64,000 nt of DNA from Myxococcus stipitatus. Its GTDB lineage: Bacteria; Myxococcota; Myxococcia; Myxococcales; Myxococcaceae. The notes under the pieces are model-generated. The model saw nothing but the letters and a program-made list of their open reading frames with translations. It had not been told where the DNA came from and searched no databases. Numbering within the stretch: position 1 is the stretch's first letter; every line of letters starts with the position of its first letter. Of the stretch, positions 1 to 8,757 are shown piece by piece. Both the position numbers and the translations under genes were made by a program. The DNA lies in assembly GCF_038561935.1 (NCBI RefSeq), contig NZ_CP102770.1, positions 620,001-684,000 on the forward strand, read 5' to 3'.

Positions 1-826
1 CGCGCACGGTGGAGCCATCGCGGTTGGCGGTGACGACGAGTCGGCCCGAGGGCCGGTCCTGGACGCGCAGCGACACCACGAGCGGCACGCTGCCATCGGC
101 GGGCACGTCCACCACGTACTGGCCGGGGGCATAGCCGGGGGCGCGCACGTAGAGGATGCGCTGGCCGGGAGGCAGGCGGGCGCGGCCGGGGAGCCGGGCG
201 ATGACGGGGCCGTTGGGAGCATCGCGGACCTCGGCGCCCTCGGGGGTGCCGGTGAGCTCCACGCCGCCGGTGATGAGGAACAGGTCGAAGGTCTGCTCGG
301 TCTCCTTGCCGCGCGCCAGGGTGATGGTGGCCTCGGTGGGACGGTAGCCGTCCTTCTTCACCATGATTTTGTGACGTCCGGGGGACAGCGCGAGCGTCTG
401 CGGAGAGCGGCCCCGGCTGCCCAGGTCCATGCGGTCGACGTAGACGTCCGCGCCCTTCGGCACGGTGGTGACCTTGACGAGCGCGACCTTGGGACGCAGC
501 CGGTCCAGGGAGCGTGAGACCTCCGCGGCGTCCTCGGTGGGCAGGTCCTCCGTCAGCAGGTCGTTGTAGTAGCGGTACGCCTCGTTGAACTTGCCCAGCG
601 CCTCGAAGCAGCGGGCGATGTTGAAGAGGACGTTGCGGTTGGGCACCAGCCGGTAGCTCGTGAAGTACGAGCGGAGGGCCTCGGTGTACTGGCCCTTGGC
701 GTAGGCGTCATTGCCCAGCTCGAAGGCGATGTCGGCCTCGTCCGCGTTGTTGTCCGCGTGCGCGGGCGCGGACACGGCCAGGAGGAGCAGCAGGAGGACG
801 AGGAGGCCAGAGCGAAAAGGAAGCAT
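1..826 (-). CDS. TPR/PEGA-domain exported protein (C-terminus beyond window)
   Basis: The frame is open from an ATG at 826 to the window edge, so about 275 N-terminal residues are present and the 3' end is missing. Residues 1-25 form a signal peptide (MLPFRSG, a Leu-rich core, then APAHA). A TPR-like helical stretch follows (FELGNDAYAKGQYTEALRSY, then a second helix pair around FNIARCFEALGKFNEAYRYY). From about residue 110 there are PEGA-type beta repeats (VTTVPKGADVYVDRMDLG; LSPGRHKIMVKKDGYRP). PEGA domains are surface or periplasmic beta modules common in myxobacteria. The protein is probably periplasmic or outer-membrane associated; partners are unknown. The gene is divergent from the Uma2 gene, leaving about 190 bp for promoters. 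Confidence 0.8.
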   Translation of the reverse strand, partial: MLPFRSGLLVLLLLLLAVSAPAHADNNADEADIAFELGNDAYAKGQYTEALRSYFTSYRLVPNRNVLFNIARCFEALGKFNEAYRYYNDLLTEDLPTEDAAEVSRSLDRLRPKVALVKVTTVPKGADVYVDRMDLGSRGRSPQTLALSPGRHKIMVKKDGYRPTEATITLARGKETEQTFDLFLITGGVELTGTPEGAEVRDAPNGPVIARLPGRARLPPGQRILYVRAPGYAPGQYVVDVPADGSVPLVVSLRVQDRPSGRLVVTANRDGSTVR

Positions 827-1012
827 GGGACGGTGACATTCTTCCTTCTCTGGAATGGTAGGTCCATGGGGGCCTTTGGGTGGGCCGTTCCATGTCAGAC
901 CCTGGGGGTAGGAAGAAGTGGACACGCGGTAGAGGGTGGGGTTCCACTTCGGGGAGGCGGCGGGATGTGGGGGACAGGGGATTGGGACGTCGGAGCAGAG
1001 AGGAGCAAGGCC

Positions 1013-1600
1013 GTGGGAGAGGGACCGAAGCGCCCGGCGACATACGAGGACCTGCTCGCACTGCCGGAGCACGTGGTCGGGCAGCTCATCGATGGGGAGC
1101 TCATCGTGATGCCGAGACCGGCCGGTCCTCATGTGAGAGCCCACTCCCACTTGTACGGGGAGCTCTATGGTCCGTTCGGGAGAGGCCGAGGAGGTCCGGG
1201 AGGGTGGCAGTTCTTGATGGAGCCGGAGCTCCACGTCGGTCAGGACGTGCTGGTCCCCGACCTGGCGGGCTGGCGCTGGGGGCGGCTGCTTCCGGAGATG
1301 GCGGACGCGCCGTACTTCACGCTGGCTCCCGACTGGGTCTGCGAGGTGCTGTCCCCCTCCACCGAGGCCGTCGACCGGGTGAAGAAGAAGCGCATCTACG
1401 CCCGGGAAGGCGTGGGCCACATCTGGCTGATAGACCCGAGGGAGCGGATGCTGGAGGTGTTCTGCCTGGCTGGCGGCCAGTGGCTGGAGCTCGGCACGTA
1501 CCACGGAGATGCGCGGGTGCGTGCCGAGCCCTTCGAGGCGCTGGAGTTGGAGCTGGGCGTCTTGTGGCTGTTGCTGGAGCAGCAGCCGAAGACGCCCTGA
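1013..1600 (+). CDS. Uma2 family protein (PD-(D/E)XK-fold)
   Basis: The protein of 195 residues shows the Uma2 (DUF820) layout: KRPATYEDLLALPEHVVGQL and IDGELIVMPRP near the N-terminus, then EPELH, VPDLAGWR, WVCEVLSPST, a K-rich KKKRIYA segment and HIWLIDP. The conserved E/D/E/K residues match the restriction-endonuclease-like fold of the family, whose substrate is not settled. A GTG start at 1013 is preferred because GAGAGGAG ends 7 nt upstream and the product then has the usual length of about 195 residues. An in-frame ATG at 965 would add 16 residues. Myxobacterial genomes carry many Uma2 paralogs. The gene converges on the helicase-nuclease with 9 bp between stop codons. Confidence 0.85.
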   Translation: MGEGPKRPATYEDLLALPEHVVGQLIDGELIVMPRPAGPHVRAHSHLYGELYGPFGRGRGGPGGWQFLMEPELHVGQDVLVPDLAGWRWGRLLPEMADAPYFTLAPDWVCEVLSPSTEAVDRVKKKRIYAREGVGHIWLIDPRERMLEVFCLAGGQWLELGTYHGDARVRAEPFEALELELGVLWLLLEQQPKTP

Positions 1601-1609
1601 GTCTCCCCG

Positions 1610-4600
1610 TCAGTGCATGACGCGTGGCTTGGATGCGTCCGTGCCCTGGGGAGGCGCTGCCTGACGCATGAGCAGGTCTCCCACGGTCTGGAGGACCTGG
1701 GTGGTGGCGCCCTCCGGGTCCCTGAAGAAGTGCGGCGTCCAGAGCCGCACGAGCTTCCAGCCCTGTCCCTCCAGCACGGCGGAGCGGAACAGGTCCCACT
1801 CCACGCGGTCCACGGCCTTCGGGTAGCGCGTGCCGTCGCACAGCAGGCCCACGGTGACGTCACCGGGGGAGGTGGGGTGCTGCAGGGCGACATCCACGCA
1901 GAACCCGTCGTTGCCCCAGTGGACATCGGACGAGAGCTGGTGCCGCCGGGCGAGGTGGGTGGCCAGCGCGCGGGCGAACGTGGAGCCCGCCTCGGTCTCC
2001 CGCTCGCGGACGATGACCTCGCGGGAGGTGGGCTGCGTCTGTGCGCTCGGCTCGCGCGCGGCCTCGGCGTGGAGCTGCGCGAGGTGCTCGGCGAACTGGA
2101 GATAGGCGAAGAGGAGCCAGCCGCCGTTGGGCTGACGGCCGGACTCCACCGGGGGCAGGGCCGTGTACACGTCGCGGGGAATCGAGGTGACCAGGTGCAC
2201 CTGCTGCCGCGCGCGGGTGACGAGCACGTTGAGGCGCCGTCCTCCGCCCGCGCTGCCGAGGGGACCGAAGCGCCGGTAGAAGCGGCCCTGGCGGTCGGGG
2301 CCGTAGGTGGTGCTGATGATGAGGTGGTCTCGCTCGTCGCCCTGGACGTTCTCCAGGTTCTTGACGAAGAGGCCCTCGAAGGAGCCCGCGCCGCGCCGGG
2401 TGCGCGCGGCGGCGAGCCGGGTGGCGAAGGTGGAGTCCTCGGCGGCCATCTCGTCGAGGACATCGGTGATGGCGTCTCGCTGCGAGAGGTTGAAGCAGGC
2501 GATGCCGATGGACGGCGGCTCGGGGCGCGCGAGCAGCTCCTTCACGAGCTGGCCCACGGCGCGGGCCTCGATGACGTTCACCCGCTTCTCATAGGTGCCA
2601 CCCACGGGCCTCAGGCTCAGGGGCGCGTGAGGGGCCCGGTGTGAGGGATGCGCGGGGATGGCCTGGAGCCGCTTGTCGTAGAAGTGCTCGTTGCTGAAGG
2701 CGATGAGGTCCGCGTTCTGCGAGCGGTAGTGGACGTCCAGGTAGCACTGGTCGATGTCCAGGTTGAGCGCGGCGGAGAGCAGGTCCTCGACCTCCGACTG
2801 CTGGTCCTCGAAGAGGCCCTGCTCCGTGTCGGCCTCCACTTCCTGGCTCTGCACGACGGCGGACTCGAAGAAGCGGGTGGGCGGGAGCTGCTTCGGGTCC
2901 CCGGCGATGACGACGCGGCGGGCGCGGGTGAGGACGGGCAGGGCTTCCTCGAGCCGGCACTGAGAGGACTCGTCGAAGATGACGACGTCGAAGATGGGGC
3001 GGCGCGGGAAGATTTGCGCCACCGTCTGGGGGCTGGCCATCCACACGGGGCGCGCGTCGAAGAGCGGGTCTCCGCCTTCCTGCTCCAGTCCGGTGGCGAT
3101 GACCTGACGCACGCGCATGGCGCGCTCGCCTCGGAGCATGAGGCGACGGCGCAGCTCCGCGCCTTGGCTGTTGAGCCGGCCGCCGGTGCCCGCGAGCAGC
3201 CGCTCGCGCTGGCGCTGGGTCCAGCGGTGGAGGATGGCGTCGCGCACCAGGGAGCGCTTCTTCTCCTCGAGCACCCGGTAGCGGGACTGGGTGGACTGGG
3301 TGCGGTCGGCGTCGATGTGCTGGAGGCCGGGGTTCTCACGCAGGCGCGAGGAGACCTCGGCGGCGAGCGTGGACTTGAGCACGGTCGTCCAGCCCGTCTC
3401 CACGTCCACGCCACTCTGGCGAGCCAGGGCCTCCACCGCCGTGGCGAGCGCCGAGGGCATGCCGGACAGCAGCGCGCGCATGCGCAGCAGTCCCTCCACG
3501 GTCGACAGCCGCGCCTGGAGCGAGGTCGCCACCGGGGACAGGTTTCCTCCAGCGCGCAGCTCGCGGGAGCGCAGGTCGAGCCAGGGCGTGGAGAACAGCC
3601 CCGTCGCCGTGAGCTGCTTCTCCAGCCGAGCCACCGCGGAGCCGCGCGCGGGAGACTGGCGCAGTCCCGAGAGCAGCGCGGCACGAGCGGCGGCGTCACC
3701 CGTCAAGGCCGCGCGCACGGCCTCGCGGCACGAGGCGAGGAGGGGTGTGCCGTGCAGGGTGTCGAGCACGTCGAAGAGCGCGCCGTGGGCACGCAGGTCT
3801 CGGGACAACGTCTCGTCGGGGAGGCTCGGGTTCGCGGAGGCGCCCGGAACCAGGGTGGCGCGGTGGAACTCACCGAGGAGCGCGCGTGCACGGGCCCCCG
3901 TGAGGAACCGGCTGACGCGCTCGGCGGCGAGTGCGCCGAGCGTGAGGCCGAACGGCTGGAGCACCTTGCGAGCGCCCGCCTTCCGCGCGAAGCAGAAGAA
4001 GGCGTACCACTTGCTCGCGATGCCCAGATACGCGCCAAGCGCGGCGAGCGCGGTGGACAGTGCGCCCAGCGCCTGGGGCTGCTCGCGGTGAATCAGCGCG
4101 AGCTCCGTGTCGAGGGGGCCTTCGGCGAGCACCTTCACCTGTGGCGACAGGTTCTCGAGCTGGGCCTTCGCGGTCCGCACGGCCTCCACGGAGGCTGAAC
4201 CCCAGCGCGCGAGGGACTCGGGACTCGTGGTCTCGAACACGGAGGCGAGCTGCTCGGCGAAGGTGGCCCGAGCCGCGCCTTCGGCTTCGGGCTCCGCGCC
4301 GAAGGTGGGGATGTCTGGCGAGGCGAGGGCATCCGCCTCACGGGCCGCATGGACGGTGGTGCTCAGCCGCTCACGGTACGTGCCGAGGGGCGTGGCCAGA
4401 TAGGTGGACAGGTCCACCCCCAGCGACTCCCGCCAGGGATTGTCCGGGTAACCTTCCTTGAGGGCCCGCTCCAGGACCTCGCGGACCTCGCGCTCGCGCG
4501 GAGCGACCTCCGCCAGCCGCGCGGAGGCGAGGGACTCCGTGACGGGGGCGAGCTCGGCGGGGGCCTCGAGCGAGAGCCATTGACCGACGAGCTCGTGGAA

Positions 4601-6046
4601 GGACGGCTCGGTGTCGCCGGCGGGGCGCTCCGAGAGGGCGCGCTCGGCGGTGGTGAGCTCGTCGTGGAGCGTCTGGAGCTCGTCGTCGACGCGGGCGAGC
4701 TCCTTCGTGATGGCGGCGTTGGTGCGAGCCTCGGGCAGCGTGTCGAGCTGCTCGCGGATGCCCATGTACAGGTCGCGCTGGTCCCGCTGGGCGTCGTGGA
4801 CGACGGCGCACAGATTGCCGAGACCCATGTGGTCCAGGCGGTGTTTCACGACGTCGAGCGCGGTGCGCTTGTCACAGACGAACAGCACGCGCTCGCCGCG
4901 CGCGAGGTGGTCGCCGATGGCGTTGGCGATGGTCTGTGATTTACCCGTGCCCGGAGGGCCGTGGATGACGAGGCCTCGGCTGCTGCGCGCCAGGCGCACC
5001 GCGCGGGCCTGACAGGGGTCGGCGATGGAGACGAGGCGCTCCTCGGCGGCGCGCTTGAGTCCCTCCAGGTTCCGCTCACCGCTGCCCGAGTGGGGCGCCT
5101 GCCCGAGTGATACGTCGACCCGGAGGAAGCTCTCCAGTGGACCGGAGATGGGCTCTCCATCCACGAGGGCGCGCATGTCGTCCACGAGGCTCTGGTTGGA
5201 CAGCGGATACAGGCCGAGCACGGCGCTGGGGAGGATGGAGGCCCGGGTGTCGCCGTCCTCGTCGTTGCGAGGGACGGGGGACAGGAGTGTCTCGGCGGTG
5301 AAGGGCGCGGGGGCGGGCAGCTCCAGGGCCTTGGCGACCAGGGTCACCAGCTCCTGGACTTCCCGCCACGGGTCCGCGCCGGTGTCATCGGCGAAGAGGT
5401 TGCTGAAGCGCTGGCCGGTCTGTTGCTCCAGCCACGCGAGCAGCGCGGTGTTGGGGGCGACGCGGTCCACGCCTTCCTCGGCGCCCTCCAGCTCCACGGA
5501 GGGCGAGCGCCCCTTCTTCAGGGTGATGCGCACGGGGACGAAGGCGATGGGGGCAAGCACCCGCCGGGTGCCAAAGCCTCGCTTGTCCTTGGCGCTCGGG
5601 GGCAGGTGCAGCAGGGGGAAGCCGACGTGGAGGACATGCGCGCCGGTGTCCTGCTCGAAGATGCGCGCGTCCTCGACGATGGCGGCGAGCTTGCGCAGCA
5701 GGGCCTGTTGTTCCTCCTCGGCGCGGGACCTGGGCGGAGTGCCCTCCGCGGCGGGCGCGGTGTCATCCAGGGCGACGGTGTCGTCCGAGGGGACGCCCGT
5801 GGCGTCGCGGGGAGGTGTCTTGAGGGCCTCGGGAGGCTTCACCGAGAGCCGGGCCTGGGCCTTTTCTCCGAGGAGGGAGGCCAGCACCTCATGGGGTGGG
5901 GTGCCGTCCAGGCGGCTCAGCGTGGAGAGGTCCAGTCGCTGGCGGCTGTGGTGGGGGCGGCAGTTGAGGCTCGGTCCGGACGCGAGCGCGGCATAGAGCC
6001 GCTCGAGCATCTTCTCGAGGACGCGGTTGCGGGACTCGGACGACAC
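1610..6046 (-). CDS. SF1 DNA/RNA helicase with C-terminal MTES_1575/Vsr-like nuclease domain
   Basis: The 1478-residue protein is an UPF1-like SF1 helicase. The N-terminal third is of unknown function. Walker A is GPPGTGKS (363-370, K369); a long helical insert separates it from Walker B, VVIFDESSQC (D1025/E1026). Motif III is AGDPKQLPP, followed by DVHYRSQ, NLENVQGDERD and the arginine-finger motif LNVLVTRARQQ. The C-terminal 110 residues resemble the MTES_1575 endonuclease domain: VDVALQHP (D1385), GLLCDG (D1404), then EWDLFRSAVLEGQGWKLVRL. In that family the residue before CDG is usually Glu; here it is Leu, so catalysis may be weakened. The start is GTG with GAGAGAGG upstream. Such helicase-nuclease fusions are often anti-phage proteins, so defence is inferred; no methylase or partner is adjacent. 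Confidence 0.8.
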   Translation of the reverse strand: MSSESRNRVLEKMLERLYAALASGPSLNCRPHHSRQRLDLSTLSRLDGTPPHEVLASLLGEKAQARLSVKPPEALKTPPRDATGVPSDDTVALDDTAPAAEGTPPRSRAEEEQQALLRKLAAIVEDARIFEQDTGAHVLHVGFPLLHLPPSAKDKRGFGTRRVLAPIAFVPVRITLKKGRSPSVELEGAEEGVDRVAPNTALLAWLEQQTGQRFSNLFADDTGADPWREVQELVTLVAKALELPAPAPFTAETLLSPVPRNDEDGDTRASILPSAVLGLYPLSNQSLVDDMRALVDGEPISGPLESFLRVDVSLGQAPHSGSGERNLEGLKRAAEERLVSIADPCQARAVRLARSSRGLVIHGPPGTGKSQTIANAIGDHLARGERVLFVCDKRTALDVVKHRLDHMGLGNLCAVVHDAQRDQRDLYMGIREQLDTLPEARTNAAITKELARVDDELQTLHDELTTAERALSERPAGDTEPSFHELVGQWLSLEAPAELAPVTESLASARLAEVAPREREVREVLERALKEGYPDNPWRESLGVDLSTYLATPLGTYRERLSTTVHAAREADALASPDIPTFGAEPEAEGAARATFAEQLASVFETTSPESLARWGSASVEAVRTAKAQLENLSPQVKVLAEGPLDTELALIHREQPQALGALSTALAALGAYLGIASKWYAFFCFARKAGARKVLQPFGLTLGALAAERVSRFLTGARARALLGEFHRATLVPGASANPSLPDETLSRDLRAHGALFDVLDTLHGTPLLASCREAVRAALTGDAAARAALLSGLRQSPARGSAVARLEKQLTATGLFSTPWLDLRSRELRAGGNLSPVATSLQARLSTVEGLLRMRALLSGMPSALATAVEALARQSGVDVETGWTTVLKSTLAAEVSSRLRENPGLQHIDADRTQSTQSRYRVLEEKKRSLVRDAILHRWTQRQRERLLAGTGGRLNSQGAELRRRLMLRGERAMRVRQVIATGLEQEGGDPLFDARPVWMASPQTVAQIFPRRPIFDVVIFDESSQCRLEEALPVLTRARRVVIAGDPKQLPPTRFFESAVVQSQEVEADTEQGLFEDQQSEVEDLLSAALNLDIDQCYLDVHYRSQNADLIAFSNEHFYDKRLQAIPAHPSHRAPHAPLSLRPVGGTYEKRVNVIEARAVGQLVKELLARPEPPSIGIACFNLSQRDAITDVLDEMAAEDSTFATRLAAARTRRGAGSFEGLFVKNLENVQGDERDHLIISTTYGPDRQGRFYRRFGPLGSAGGGRRLNVLVTRARQQVHLVTSIPRDVYTALPPVESGRQPNGGWLLFAYLQFAEHLAQLHAEAAREPSAQTQPTSREVIVRERETEAGSTFARALATHLARRHQLSSDVHWGNDGFCVDVALQHPTSPGDVTVGLLCDGTRYPKAVDRVEWDLFRSAVLEGQGWKLVRLWTPHFFRDPEGATTQVLQTVGDLLMRQAAPPQGTDASKPRVMH

Positions 6047-6108
6047 GGCGGTACCTCTCTCGAGAGGAGGGAGGTGGCGGGTCTATCACGAGGCCCGGGG
6101 AAGGGGCC

Positions 6109-6552
6109 TCAGTCCGACAGTGCGGCGGCGAGCTTGTGTGCCGCGGCCTCCAGTGTCTCGGCGGGGAGGTGGTCGGCGGGGGGGGCGTCGAACACGGCGC
6201 GGCCCCACAGGCGCTGGGGTGTCTCGCGGTAGCGGGGCACCAGGTGCAGGTGGCAGTGGCGAAGCACGTCGCCGATGGCGAAGGCGTAGGCGTGTTCGGC
6301 GCCCAGGACTTCGCGTTGGGCGCGCATGACCCGCGCGGCGAAGCCGCCCAGCTCGCGGGCGGTGGCTTCATCGAGGTCGTACCAGGCGCGGGCATGTTGC
6401 TCGCTGGAGATGACGACCCATCCGGGCACGGGGCTGGGGCCGGCGATTCCATGCAAGACCAGTCCAGGGGCCCGGGCGATGATTCCGCCCACGGGGCGAT
6501 GCTCGCCGCGCGCGATGGCACACCCGAGACATGGCTCATTCACATCCATCAT
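6109..6552 (-). CDS. HIT family protein
   Basis: The product has 147 residues. The histidine-triad motif is RHCHLHLVPRY (H99, H101, H103), preceded by GDVLRHC and a typical HIT core (GWVVISSEQHARAWYDL). An N-terminal CLGC pair (C8, C11) resembles the zinc site of some HIT proteins. HIT proteins are nucleotide hydrolases or transferases, often acting on dinucleoside polyphosphates or nucleoside phosphoramidates in the cytoplasm; the substrate here is unknown. The start is one of two adjacent ATGs (6552 or 6549); no clear Shine-Dalgarno is visible. The gene lies 62 bp downstream of the helicase start on the same strand and looks monocistronic. Confidence 0.85.
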   Translation of the reverse strand: MMDVNEPCLGCAIARGEHRPVGGIIARAPGLVLHGIAGPSPVPGWVVISSEQHARAWYDLDEATARELGGFAARVMRAQREVLGAEHAYAFAIGDVLRHCHLHLVPRYRETPQRLWGRAVFDAPPADHLPAETLEAAAHKLAAALSD

Positions 6553-6816
6553 GGCGCGCACCGTACCAGCCGAGTCGTGCGCGAGTGTGGATGTCACAAG
6601 GGGGGATTGACCCGGGAGGGTCTCAGTGGACCCTCGGTATTGTCAGACTATGGGAGGATGTTTTGTGATCGACGAACTCTCGAAGGGGTCCCGAGAGGGG
6701 CGTTGAGGAGACTGTCGTCTGCTTGACGTGAAGGGGCAGTGTCGGAGAGTGTCCGCCAACGCTCATTCACGTGTTGGGGCGTGAGAGCCAAAGCAATTCT
6801 TTTCAAGGTGGGGAAG

Positions 6817-8496
6817 ATGAAGAAGCATCTGGTTATGGCCGTGGTGCCGTTCCTGGCGCTGGGGTGCGGGGACGATTTCAAGGACGAGAACGGCGATGGA
6901 ATCGCCGATGGTGTGCGTGAGCCGGACAACGTCACGGTGGTGACGCCGGCGACGCCGAAGGGGACCATCTCGGGCCAGGTGCTGACGTCCGACCTCAAGC
7001 CGCTGACCGAGGCGACGGTGGAGGTCACCATCGGCAGCTCTCCGGCGCCGCTGTCGGCGACGACGGACGCGAAGGGTAACTTCACGTTCAAGGACGTCCC
7101 GGGCGGCTCCCAGGTGCTGTTGACGTTCTCGAAGTCGGGCTACGCGTCGCTGCGCGCGACGGCGACGATTCCTGGCGAGGCGGGCAATGTGCCCCTCAAC
7201 AACGCCAACGTGAGCTTTGGTCCGGTGACGCTGACGCGTCTGGACGGCTCGCTGCGCTTCCTGCTGGTGACCCCGCAGGGCCGTCCCGCCGCGAACGTCC
7301 GCGCGACGCTCGAGGCCAATCCGGCGGGCAACATCACGCTGGAGAACAACGACGTCAACCTGAGCATCGTGAGCACGGTGACGGTCGAGGCGACGTCCGA
7401 CGAAAATGGCGCGCTGGTGTTCCAGAACATCCCCAACGCGCACGAGATGGTGCGCTACACGGGCAACGTGACGAGCCGCTACCGCCTGTGGGTGTCCTCG
7501 GTGGACTCCAACGGTGACGGCGTGCCGGAGAGCAACGGTTACGTCGCGTCGTACACGGCGTCGGAAGTGATTGCCCAGGGCACCACGCGAATCCTCAACC
7601 TGCCGCCCTCGCGGCCCACGGGCGCGGCGCTGACGATCTCGGCCACCAATGTGGAGACGCTGCGGCAGCCTACTGTTCCGGATGTCGCCATTGAGCCGCT
7701 ACGCAACATGGTGCGCCCGGGCGAGCCCATCTACCTGTACTTCAATCAGCCAGTGCAGCAGAGCTCCCTGATGGCGCGTTTGACGGATGAGTACGCCAAG
7801 GAGTCGCTGCCCGTCACGGTGGCCCTGGGCAACGGTGGTTATAGCGCCACCATCATTCCCGGCAACGGCGTGGTGCAGGTGGGCAAGGAGTACAACCTCG
7901 ACGTTCGCGCCGTCTCCGCCGAGACGGGTGAGCTCTATTATGACAGTGGGATCTTCTTCGGTGGCGACCAGGGAGCTGTGACTCCGGTTTCCATCGCGGA
8001 GGCTCGCTATCAGGAGACTTCCCAGACGTCGTCTACTGACTCCCAGAATTTGAACCCAGGGGAACGAGTCTACATCAACTTCAGCTCTCCTATCGTTCCC
8101 CCGGCGGGCGGCGGCGTCCAGGTCTTCATTGATACGGATCTCAATGGCGACAACAAGGTGGGTACCGCTCCTGGCGAGTGGGGCAACAAGGATGGCTACC
8201 CGCTGATCATGGAGGAGCCGGAGCACCCTTACATCACGCAGGTGAGTAGCCCTGAGCGGCCTGTCTTCGGGATCGCCAAGTCTGGGTACAGCACGCGCTA
8301 CGTGTTTACCTACAGCCTTTACCCGAAGGTCCTGACTCCTGGCAGCGCGTTGCGATTCGTGGTTGCCTTCTCCAAGCTGCCAATCAATGGCGTCAGCGGC
8401 AGCTATGAGAGCATCTGGGGCCAGCCCATTGTCGGAGACCTGGCTGTCAGCGGGCTCGCCATCCAGCCTGCCCCGATCGCGCCGCCAGCACCGTAG
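6817..8496 (+). CDS. Lipoprotein with carboxypeptidase-regulatory-like and Ig-like domains
   Basis: The 559-residue protein starts at an ATG preceded by AAGGTGGGGAAG. The signal peptide MKKHLVMAVVPFLALGC ends in a lipobox (LALGC). The mature N-terminus DDFKDENGDGIADG is Asp-rich and may bind calcium. A carboxypeptidase-regulatory-like beta sandwich follows (GTISGQVLTSDLKPLTEATV ... TFKDVPGGSQVLLTFSKSGY), then a second such unit, then a C-terminal half with an Ig-like fold (PGEPIYLYFNQPVQ; NPGERVYINFSSPIV). It is probably an outer-membrane or cell-surface lipoprotein; function is not recognised. The second half (from about 7650) uses more A/T-ending codons than the first. Two hairpins follow the stop codon. 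Confidence 0.75.
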   Translation: MKKHLVMAVVPFLALGCGDDFKDENGDGIADGVREPDNVTVVTPATPKGTISGQVLTSDLKPLTEATVEVTIGSSPAPLSATTDAKGNFTFKDVPGGSQVLLTFSKSGYASLRATATIPGEAGNVPLNNANVSFGPVTLTRLDGSLRFLLVTPQGRPAANVRATLEANPAGNITLENNDVNLSIVSTVTVEATSDENGALVFQNIPNAHEMVRYTGNVTSRYRLWVSSVDSNGDGVPESNGYVASYTASEVIAQGTTRILNLPPSRPTGAALTISATNVETLRQPTVPDVAIEPLRNMVRPGEPIYLYFNQPVQQSSLMARLTDEYAKESLPVTVALGNGGYSATIIPGNGVVQVGKEYNLDVRAVSAETGELYYDSGIFFGGDQGAVTPVSIAEARYQETSQTSSTDSQNLNPGERVYINFSSPIVPPAGGGVQVFIDTDLNGDNKVGTAPGEWGNKDGYPLIMEEPEHPYITQVSSPERPVFGIAKSGYSTRYVFTYSLYPKVLTPGSALRFVVAFSKLPINGVSGSYESIWGQPIVGDLAVSGLAIQPAPIAPPAP

Positions 8497-8513
8497 TTCA
8501 GTGAGCGTTGAAT

Positions 8514-8590
8514 GAAGCGGCGCTGAGGCCGCTTCGACAGAGCAAGACCGCGCCCTCGTGGGAGACCCCCACGGGGGCGTTGGTGTTTTT
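8514..8590 (+). terminator. Intrinsic terminator (two hairpins)
   Basis: A first hairpin pairs GAAGCGGC (8514-8521) with GCCGCTTC (8528-8535). A second, stronger one pairs 8551-8562 (CGCCCTCGTGGG) with 8568-8579 (one G-U wobble) and is followed by a T-rich run (TTGGTGTTTTT, 8580-8590). It ends transcription of the upstream lipoprotein gene. Confidence 0.75.
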
Positions 8591-8757
8591 GAGGGCACGT
8601 TGTCGAGCCGCCATCGTAGTCCTGGTGGGTGGACATGGGTCCAGAGGCGGGATACCTGCGCCTCGCGCACGCCTTCTCACGAGCGATTACTGCCCTGAGT
8701 CATGTAGGTTCCACGACTTGCGTCGCGGTGGAACAGCGATTGCGAAGAGTTCAAGTC

